Shown here: positions 56,275 through 64,000 of the stretch, piece after piece
Layout: each line of letters opens with the position of its first letter
How positions within the stretch are numbered: the first letter of the stretch is position 1
Assembly: GCA_000151295.1 (NCBI GenBank)
Contig: GG745332.1
Span: 918,350-982,349, forward strand
DNA: 64,000 bases
Reading direction: 5' to 3'
Source of the DNA: Allomyces macrogynus ATCC 38327
Taxonomy: Eukaryota > Blastocladiomycota > Blastocladiomycetes > Blastocladiales > Blastocladiaceae
Position numbers and translations under genes: made by a program
Notes under the pieces: generated by a model
Databases searched by the model: none
What the model was told of the DNA's origin: nothing
What the model saw: the letters and a program-made list of their open reading frames with translations, nothing else

Positions 56275-58028
56275 TCAATCCTCACGTCGCCGCTTCCCGC
56301 GCGCCGGCGGGTCGTCACGCTGCACCAACACGAGCGCCGCTGGCGGTTGCGTCGCGGCAAACACGCCCATCGCGCTATGTGGTGCGCCACCGACAGGATG
56401 GTCGAGCGAGACCGTCAACGCCCAGGGCTCGTCGCCGTCGTCGTCCTCGTCCACCTTGGTATACCCCTCGATCGGTGTGACCAGGTCGACAAATGCGGGC
56501 TTGGTCACCTTGGCCGCGGCCGAGACGGCACCGCCGTTCACGGTCGGCAAGGTAAGTTCCTCGACGAGATCAAACTCGTCCTCACGCTCCTCGTACTCAA
56601 CATTGTCCTCGATTTCCTTGAAGTCGGGCGCAAACGCCGACCACCGGTCACGCGGCTTGGTGTTCCACACGTACATGGTGCCCTTTTGCGAGAGCGACAC
56701 GCACACGGGAAGCACAGGGTGCCACTAAGTTGGGGTCACGCGAGCGCGTCAGTGGTTGGTCGCTGACCTGCCAATTCCCGCGCGCAAGCGAACGTACCGC
56801 AAATGCCAACAACGGCTCGGACGGCCCCTCGAGCAATTTGACGAGCGTACCCGTGGCCACATTCCACACGTTCAGTTCGTGCATGCGCCCCGCCGTCGCC
56901 CCAATCACAAACTCTTCGTTCCCGGCCCACGCCGAACTGCACCACGAGTTGCGGTTCACGAGATCCTGCAGCTTGAGCATCGGCACGCACTCGAACGGCG
57001 GCACCGGCACTTCCTCCCCACCATCCCCACGGGCCACCTGCGCGGCCACCCGTGCGCGGTCGGTCAGGTACCCGGCGACGTACGGCAAGTGGTAGGTGCG
57101 AATCGTCTTGTCGTTGACGGTCGCGGCGAGGTGCGACCCGGACCGCGCAAACGCAAAGTGGCGAATCGCGTGCGCGGCGAGCCGGTCCGTGAAGACGGGC
57201 GTGGTCACATCGGCGAGCGGGAGCACGTGCCAGTGACCCTTGGACGTGCCCGTGAAGATGTAGTGGCCCGTCGCGTCCCAGCAGGCAAGTACATCGACGT
57301 CGCGCGCCTGGTCACGGAATTCAGGTGGGATCGCGGCGGGCAGGGGGGTGGTGGTGCGCGTGCGCGTGTCGATCAGGACCGGTGGACTCGATTGCAGGCT
57401 CGCGACGAGGAGATGGCTGTGGCAACGGGTGGTCGCGGTCAGTCGGGAGGTTCAAACGCGACGAGCGCAATTGCATGCGCGAACCTCTTGAACGGGTGGA
57501 TCGACACGTTGGTGACTGGCACATCGAAGTCAAACGTATGCACGGCTTCGCCAGTGCTCATGTCCCACACGATGCAGCGCCAATCCTGACCACCACTGAC
57601 CAAGTAGCGCCCTGAACGCGACCAGCTAGAGGTCGTCGACATGGTCAAAAACCCAGAAGTGATCATGAAATGGTGCGTCGAGCGAGTGAAATGCACCTGA
57701 GCGACGTGACAGATGCAGCGTGGCCGTGCAGCAGGCGAAGCACCGACCACATGTCGACGTCCCACACAATCACAGCGCCGTTGGCCGCGGCACCGGCCAA
57801 GTGATTCCCACGGCGATTGAAGGCCAGAGCCACGACATTCGTATCGGGAATCGAAAAGTCGATCTGGGTCGGGTAGGCGTCGAGCCACGACTCTGGTCAC
57901 AGCGTCGGGATCATTGGTGAGCTTGGTATCAAGGTTGTTGATGTCACACATCATTTCTGCTGCAGTTCGTCATTGTTCCGCTCGTCGAGGATGCGATTGC
58001 TGCAAGTACCGATGAGCGGGATGTTCAT
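56275..58028 (-). CDS. SWD1: RbBP5/Swd1, WD40 subunit of the COMPASS H3K4 methyltransferase
   Basis: RbBP5/Swd1 is a core subunit that activates SET1/MLL-type H3K4 methyltransferases. Five exons: 58028-58010, 57892-57697, 57625-57485, 57416-56798 and 56724-56275, coding 474 aa. The first exon is 19 nt (MNIPLI plus one base). WD repeats include ALAFNRRGNHLAGAAANGAVIVWDV, SLSWSRSGRYLVSGGQDWRCIVWDM and HFAFARSGSHLAATVNDKTIRTY. The diagnostic parts are MLKLQDLVNR and the hinge DRWSAFAPDFKEIEDNVEYEEREDEFD, the segment that docks on WDR5, Ash2 and SET domains in homologs. Junctions are all phase-compatible GT-AG. Confidence 0.94.
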
Positions 58029-58611
58029 GGTGGGCCAGAATGGTGGGCCAGAATTCGGGTCGCAATTTTCGGCCAGCGGTATCAAGACGGAAAGCGGACA
58101 CGGGCAAGGTCGACTTGGTGGTCAGGCGTTTGTCACGACCCTGTCTCGCATTCCGCAAATTGTCTCCCACTTACCTCCACCGCCACCAGACGGAACGCAC
58201 CGCGACGCGAGGCCGCGCGGGCCGGCTACGGTTGGCGGGCTGACGCAACGCGACATGGGCCTAATGCTCGCCTCGCCGCCAACGGTGTCCCGGCCGTGCT
58301 TTAGTTCTCCGCTAATGGACAGGAACACGCTGTGCTTCATTCTTGGCCGACATCGCCGAGATGCCGATTGACGCGTCAACCTCCTCCGTAATCATCAGAA
58401 TCAAAGACATTGGCGTTGTTGACAACCGAAGGCAAACTCGGCCGCCCCGTACAGCAACAGCACCACAGGCAATCATCCCTCTCCTGAACAGCAACAGCAC
58501 CACAGGCAATCATCCCTCTCCTGCACCTCGACTCCACCATTTGTCGAGCATCTTCAACGTGCAAGCCAAGCCCGTCCAGCTGCAAAGTGACAGTGACCAC
58601 AACCACCACCG
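58029..58611. other. Divergent intergenic region with a 37-bp tandem duplication
   Basis: 583 nt between RbBP5 (-) and the seven-TM gene (+). Contains a near-perfect 37-bp direct repeat at 58451-58523. Confidence 0.5.
58451..58523 (+). repeat. 37-bp tandem direct repeat, two copies
   Basis: A 37-nt unit beginning acagcaacagcaccacaggc is repeated head-to-tail (58451-58487 and 58488-58523), about 90-160 nt upstream of the seven-TM start. Confidence 0.9.
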
Positions 58612-60515
58612 ATGATACCCCCAGTATCCACCAGAACCGCCGCATTCCGTGTCACGATGGTGGCACCAGCACCAGCACCAGCCAGCCTGACCCCGCGCAA
58701 CAATGGCAGCTCGCCGCCGCTCCAAGATGCCAAGCTCGACGAGCTCCTCCCGCCCAGCGCTCCGGAGTTGTGGGCTGCACTCGGCGTGTCCATTGCGCTG
58801 CTCCCCATCTCGGCCGTCTGGCTCGTGCGGTCGGCTCGGTTCTGTTCGCAGCACCGGCACACGTTCAGTATCCTGGCGCTATCTATATGGTCGGTCATGG
58901 CGCTAGCCAACATTTCCGTGATTGCCATGGCCGCGGGTTACTTTGCGCCGTCGTGCACCAAGCCCTATGCGCACCGGCTCCCGCATCTACGCGACGACTG
59001 TGCGATCGTGGCCGTCTCGGGCGTCGTCAACGACCTGGCCGATAACATCAGTTCCGCGCTCATGGTCACGCTCTCGGCCGCGCGATTCCGAGCCGCGTTT
59101 GCCTCGCTCGCAACGACGCAGCAGCTCGTGTCGCGCAGTTTGCTAGTCGTGGCCGCCACAACCTGCGCGGTGCGGCTCGCAGCCGAAATTCTCGTGGTCG
59201 CAGTGGACCTCCTCCCGCGGGACCTGTTCCACAGCGAGCTGAAGGATGTTACCGTACAATTCAACGATTTGACCTCGGTCGCCGCTTTTGTCATGTACGG
59301 TGTGCTCGACACGACCATCATGGTCCTTGGCCTGCGGCTCGTGCACCAAGTGCACAAGGACGTGAACGTGGCCATGTCGCTCGGGTCCGTCTCGAACGTG
59401 TTACGTCCAGCACCGTCCGCTGTCCTTCCCGGCGCGCCGTCGGCGGTCTTGCGCGGATCCCCCTCGGCTGCGGTCGAACCATTGGCTGTTGCCGACCCGG
59501 TGGCAACACGACCACTGACGTTCGGCAAGACTGACTCGGTCGCGATCACCCCCGCGGCGAGTAACCTGACGCTCGCGCTAGCGCGCAGCTCGCACGCGCT
59601 CGCCCCCTCCCATGCGACAACGGGACGTCTGCCGCCGCCGACGACGATGCGCGTGGCCGCGGCACTCACGTCTCTCCTGTCCACGCGCCGCGTCGTGCCC
59701 GCCGAAACCGCCCCACGCACAGGCCTGCGCCGGCGCGAGACGACGGCCGCGCGACGGCGTACCGCGCGCATGTCGTTCAAGCGCGACCTACACCTCTTGG
59801 GTGCGTGTATGACGGCATGTATTGCGATTACGTTGACGTGGGCCGCGGTCGCCATGAACCCGCCGTATTCGGAATGGCCCGTGGTACTGCAGTACGCGGT
59901 CAGTTCCGGGCTGATCAAGGTGTATGCGGCGCTGAACATGCACTGCGTGGTGCGGCTCAAGCGCGTGATGCGCGCGCACCATGCAAAGACGTCAAGCGGT
60001 GCGGTGTCGACGGGGGAGGGCGGTGGGGTCGCGTGGGGGAGCGAAGGGGTGGCGGCGCTCGTGGGCGGAGAAGCGACGGTACAATGGTTAGATTCACTGG
60101 GTTGAGTGGGGAGGGCTCGACTGACGATGATTCGTGTGTTTAGTTGGCGGCCAAGGCGGGGGTGTTGTCCGAGTGGTCCCCGACGCGTGGAAGTGCACTG
60201 ACCATGGCGCCGACGGCGACGGCGCGAATTGCCAGCACACACGAACTGGTCACGTCGCCGATCAAGAGCCCACATAGTCCGCCGGCCGCCTCGCTTGGGA
60301 GTCTCGCTGACGGGATCAGTACGGGACACGGCACGCTGACGCCCATGATCGTTGGTCCGACTGCAGTCGATCCAGTCGCCGAGGGCAAGGAAGGCGAGGC
60401 CGAGGTGGAGAGTGGGGAGAGCAGAGGCGCCGAAGAGGTTGCGAGCTCGGACGAGCTGCAAGCTCAAAGAGGCCGCCAAGGAGCTGACGGGGTCGGGGTG
60501 GATGCGGCGAAATGA
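58612..60515 (+). CDS. Putative seven-transmembrane protein, family not recognised
   Basis: Exon 1 is 58612-60078 and exon 2 is likely 60144-60515, joined by a 65-nt intron (donor GTACAA, acceptor TTTAG) in phase 0, giving ~612 aa. Met at 58657 is an alternative start. About seven hydrophobic segments are visible, among them LGVSIALLPISAVWLV, FSILALSIWSVMALANISVIAM, ALMVTL after NDLADNIS, LLVVAATTCAV..EILVVAVDLL, DLTSVAAFVMYGVLDTTIMVLGL, LLGACMTACIAITLTWAAV and LQYAVSSGLIKVYAAL. A long Ala/Thr-rich loop rich in Arg (genomic about 59400-59770) separates TM5 from TM6. The layout recalls receptor-like proteins with a large third intracellular loop, but no G-protein-coupled receptor motif is recognised. 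The tail is acidic. Confidence 0.6.
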
Positions 60516-60666
60516 ACCAACCATACACTAGTAATGGATGACGGCGGACGACAGGTCGTGACAACTTGCTGATACAAAACTAGATTCTTGCATTCCACGC
60601 ACGCGAGAGAGCAGGGAGCATAAGCGTTCCCTGCCCCATGCATATTGCACAACCCGTCCATCCACT

Positions 60667-61798
60667 TCAGGCCTCGTTGCTCTCACGCCGGTCCTGCTCA
60701 ATGACCTCCTTGACCCCCGGCTTCCCACGGGTCGAGTACATGTTCTCGACCTTGGCGACCACCTCCTCGGTCGACGGCCGCACCGCCGCCACCGGGACCG
60801 CCGCGTCCGCACTCCCGCCGGGCAAGAACGACTTGAGCGCCGACGGCACGGCGTTGCGCGCCTCGGTCTTGAAGTCCTGCTGCATCTTGCGCGCCTGCTG
60901 CTGCAGGTCGGTGACGCGGTCGCGCACCATCGACACGGACATTTCCGTGTGCTGCACGGCCGTTTCAATCGACTGCTGCGCCTCGGGCGGCAGGTTGTTG
61001 AAGACAAGGTTGTAGGCGTTGGTCGTTGTGTAGGGCAGGAAGTAGGTCGAGGCCGCGATCAGGAAGGCCGGCGGGGCAATTGCGCGGATCAGGATGTTGC
61101 CTATTCGGATGGCGACGGTGAGCAACCGTGGCCGGGGCGGGGTGGAGAAGACAGTGACGGCGAAGGAGCGTACGGTTGCGGACCAGGAACGAGCCGGTGA
61201 AGGCGGCCACGACAACGTAGAGCGATGCGGGCATCAGGCGCTCGTCGGGCGACTTGACGCTCTGGACAGCGTCTGGAGGGGGGAATGGAGCGATCAGGCA
61301 CCGCGCGATCCTTGCGCGGGGCTGGCATCAATGGGTCCCCGTACCCGTGAACCTGTTCTCAACAGAGATCCAGCCACTGACGAGCGACTGCAGCGAGTCC
61401 TAGTTGATGGACAGCGGCCGTACGGCCACCGCGTCGGTGAGGATCGGCATCGATGCATCTAAACGTCTTGACCACCGCGGTCACCTGCTTTATGGCCGGC
61501 ACTCTCGCAATACCTTGGTCCCGGCAAACGCATCGCGCAGCGCGTAGCGCGTCTCGCGCACGGTGAGCTCGACAGCGTTGGCGGGCACGTGCACGACCTC
61601 GTATTCGGGCTCCGGTGCGTCGTAGATGGGCAGCTTGGTGCGCGGCACCGTCGCAGCGGCCGCATCCATGTGCGCAACGGCAAAGAAGGGTGCGGGCGCG
61701 GCCGGCGAGCCGGGCGTCGAGTTGACGTAGAGCGCCGCAGCGGCCGTGGCGGCAGCAGCCGGCGCGGCGAGGCGACGGACGGCGAACAGCGCAGACAT
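60667..61798 (-). CDS. MICOS subunit Mic26/Mic27 (apolipoprotein O family)
   Basis: These inner-membrane proteins shape mitochondrial crista junctions within the MICOS complex. Four exons: 61798-61514, 61399-61345, 61272-61174 and 61100-60667, 290 aa. The N-terminus (MSALFAVRRLAAPAAAA) looks like a mitochondrial presequence. Family features: LPIYDAPEPEYEVVHVP, GWISVENRFTDAVQSVKSPDERLMPASLYVVVAAFTGSFLVRNR (first membrane segment) and a second segment in IAPPAFLIAASTYFLPYTTTNAYN. A helical, Gln-rich C-terminus follows. In exon 2 the donor GGTACGG was chosen over an upstream GTTCAC because it restores the conserved helix. Introns are 114, 72 and 73 nt. Confidence 0.85.
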
Positions 61799-62183
61799 GG
61801 TGGTCGAGTCCGTTTGCAGGCAGTGCGGCGGGCACCGGGCGGACAGCAGCTCGTCGTTTGCGGCGGCGCGGAAATCCACGGCGACGGTGAGGTGGAGATG
61901 GTGGTGCCGATGTTGCGTTTGGCAAGAGGACGTGACCGTGCCGTCACGACGATCGCTGGGCGTTCACGAGGGCCGGCCGCCGTTTTCTCCGTGCTCCATG
62001 CTCCATCCACCTCACGCGAAAGCAATCTCGCTCGGCTCGCACTCTACACAGCCCTTGCCGGCTTCTCCAAGAGCGCTTTCATCTGCGCCAGCACGCGCGC
62101 TCCAAAAACCACGCAGCTCAAGGCGACCGCCCGAAACGCGTTCATCTGGCCCTGCGCGCTCACGGTTTGCACGCTCCACGACC
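61799..62183. other. Bidirectional promoter region, Mic26/27 and CLC channel
   Basis: 385 nt between divergent start codons; no TATA box recognised. Confidence 0.5.
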
Positions 62184-64000
62184 ATGTCGAGCTCGCGCTC
62201 CCGCGACGGGTTCCGGCTCGTGCCGGTGCGCGTCCACGACGACGACCACGATCATGGCCACGACGCGCGCGACCTGTCCACCGACCCAAGCTCGTGGTTC
62301 TCGTCGTCTTCCGCGCCAACCGCGCCGCGTTACGCGCCGCTCTCTGACCACAATGTGACCACAATTTGGTCGGCCGACGATCATGATCCCGCACTCGACG
62401 CGATCCCCACCTTTCCCATCGACGACGCGAAAACCAGCGCAGCCCGACCCGTGCTCTCATCTCACGGCGACGACGATGACGACGACGACTCCACGGCCGC
62501 GCCGCACCGCCGCTACGACCAGTTCAGCACGCTTGACTGGATGCACCACGTTGTGCGCGAACGAGCTCGACGTGCACGTCGCGCGCACGCGCGCCGTGTC
62601 CAGGCGTGGCGCAGAGCCGGGACGGTCGGTCCATCGCACTGGCTGCAGCGGCGCGGGTCGGCCGACCTGATGGGGGCAGGGCCCCTGCCAGGTGGCGGCG
62701 TCCCGGGTTACGACGCGTCCGACGTCTGGGACGACATGCAAGCATGGGGTGCCGTGACCGTGACGGGTATCCTGGTCGGCTGCGTTGCTGCGTGGCTCGG
62801 CGTTACGCTCGAGTGGGCCAGTGACCTCAAGACGGGCTTCTGCAAGCCCTATCCGTACCTGAACCAGAAAAAGTGCTGCTGGCAAAATTGGGACGCGGGT
62901 ATGTGATCCTGCTCTTGCTGCCGTGGGCGTTTGGGGTCTTGGTTTGCTGGTTTTATCATCCAGGCGCCCCATCTCACCTCACCAAACGTGGCCGTGGTTG
63001 ATCATTGCAGATGGCACGTGCGACGACTGGCACGAGTGGAGCTATTTCTTTCTCGGCCTGCACTCGTTCTTCCCCATCAACTTTGTCTTCTACATTGCAT
63101 GGGCCGTCCGTATCCTGTGTATCCCGACCCAACCCGCGCACCTCTGCACCGCAGCCTGATCCACGCCTTCCCCCCGCTAGTAGGTTCTGTTCGCCGCGGC
63201 CTCGGCCTTTCTCGTGATCAACTTTGCTCCGGAACACGGTCCGGGCAGCGGGATTCCGCAAATCAAGACGATGCTCGGTGGGTTCATGATGCCGGGCGTC
63301 TTGTCGCTACAGACGGGGCTCACCAAGTGTATGGGCCTGATCCTGTCGGTCGCAAGCGGTCTGTCGATTGGGAACAAGGCGCCGCTCGTGCACATTGCCG
63401 CATGCATTGGCCGACTCGTCTCGCGTATGTTCCCGCGGTACCGCGACGACCATGCGGGCGCAACGTATCTGTTGTCGTGTGCCGCATCGGCGGGGATCGC
63501 GGTTGCGTTTGGCAGGTGCGTGATGACGTTTTATCTTGGACCTCGAATGAACCGACAAACTAATTGTGGTCCATAAATAGTCCGATTGGCGGGATTCTCT
63601 ACGCGCTCGAGGAAGTCGCCACCTTCTTCCCGCTACCCGTCATGGGCATGTCTTTTTTTTGCTGCCTGGTCGCGACCTTGACGCTGCAGGCGTTTGACCC
63701 GTTCAAGACGGGCACTATGGTCGCGTTCCAAGTCACGCACAACCGTGAGTGGCACTTGTTTGAACTCGTCCCGTTCGTGCTGGTCGCCGTCGTTGGGGTA
63801 CGTCGCGATGTCGCGATTGAAAAATGTTTGGAATGTCAAACTGATAACTTTTTTTGCACAGGGACTCCTTGGCGCGGCATTCAACAAGTGGTTTGTTCGG
63901 ATTCAGCTCGGGCGGCAGCAATCCATGTTTTGCCGCAACCACCCGATCCAAGAGGCTGCGCTCCTTGCGCTCGTCACGGCCGGTTTCTCGTACCTGACGA
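62184..64000 (+). CDS. CLC-family chloride channel/transporter, 3'-partial, gating Glu replaced by Lys
   Basis: Exons 62184-62898, 63011-63105, 63184-63515, 63581-63797 and 63862 to the window edge; the C-terminal part, including any CBS domains, lies outside. The cytosolic N-terminus (~190 residues) is disordered with His/Asp runs, then YDQFSTLDWMHHVVRERAR. The first membrane helix is VTVTGILVGCVAAWLGV. CLC signatures are EHGPGSGIPQIKTMLGGF (chloride-binding GSGIP), VASGLSIGNKAPLVHIAACIG and FGSPIGGILYALEE. Sequence context fits the intracellular CLC-3/Gef1 branch. The usual GKEGP motif, whose Glu is the external gate, reads GNKAP here, putting Lys in that place (codon 63376-63378). Introns are 64-112 nt; intron 2 has a GTCCGT donor. 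Confidence 0.92.

Noticed and set aside
1..64000. CRISPR arrays, insertion sequences, rRNA or tRNA genes
   Set aside because: No spaced direct repeats, transposase frames or tRNA-like A/B boxes were convincing by eye; a tRNA scan would settle the last point.

Overview
The window is nuclear DNA of a GC-rich, intron-rich eukaryote, most likely a zoosporic (flagellated) fungus. Blastocladiomycota or a chytrid fits best, but I cannot fix the lineage from sequence alone. Fungal-style content includes a Cyc2-like oxidoreductase, an HSF factor, a MICOS Mic26/27 subunit and Cdc42. These sit beside animal-like or flagellum-associated genes: a CIBAR/FAM92-type BAR protein, a full-length kinesin-3 with a PH domain, CDT2 and an RbBP5-type COMPASS subunit. 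TAA, TAG and TGA are all used as stops, so the code is standard. Introns are mostly 59-120 bp. Donors are dominated by GTACGT or GTGCGT. Several exons are tiny (3, 19, 20, 21 and 23 nt), and two introns have GC donors.

Left third (1-23 kb). In order: a HECT E3 ligase (+), an unrecognised disordered 934-residue protein (+), complex I NDUFV2 (+), a BRCT-BRCT-SWIM-ATP-dependent DNA ligase fusion (+), a gamma-glutamylcyclotransferase-like protein (-), Cdc42 (-), cytochrome c (+), a small orphan four-exon gene (+), an LRR protein (-), ESCRT-III CHMP1/Did2 (+) and mannose-6-phosphate isomerase (+).

Middle (23-42 kb). CDT2 (-) is divergent from a Cyc2/cytochrome-b5-reductase-like flavoprotein (+). 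RAD51 (-), the CIBAR-like gene (-) and NMD3 (+) follow. Next is a tandem minus-strand cluster of F-box plus paired-Cys paralogs (33.1-37.3 kb). One copy is intact; at least three others carry frameshifts, nonsense codons or truncation. A very long heat-shock-factor gene (-) closes the region.

Right third (42-64 kb). Kinesin-3 (-, 11 exons), CPSF73/Ysh1 (+, 8 exons), AIP1/WDR1 (-), RbBP5/Swd1 (-), an orphan seven-TM protein (+), MICOS Mic26/27 (-) and the 5' part of a CLC chloride channel (+, cut by the window edge) whose gating glutamate is replaced by lysine.

The genes are unrelated housekeeping genes and show no operon-like logic. The most unusual signals are a predicted 3-nt microexon in cytochrome c, the decaying F-box cluster, the BRCT-SWIM-ligase fusion, the CLC gating-residue change, and six long poly-C/G tracts placed just outside coding regions. 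I saw no CRISPR array, insertion sequence, rRNA or convincing tRNA.
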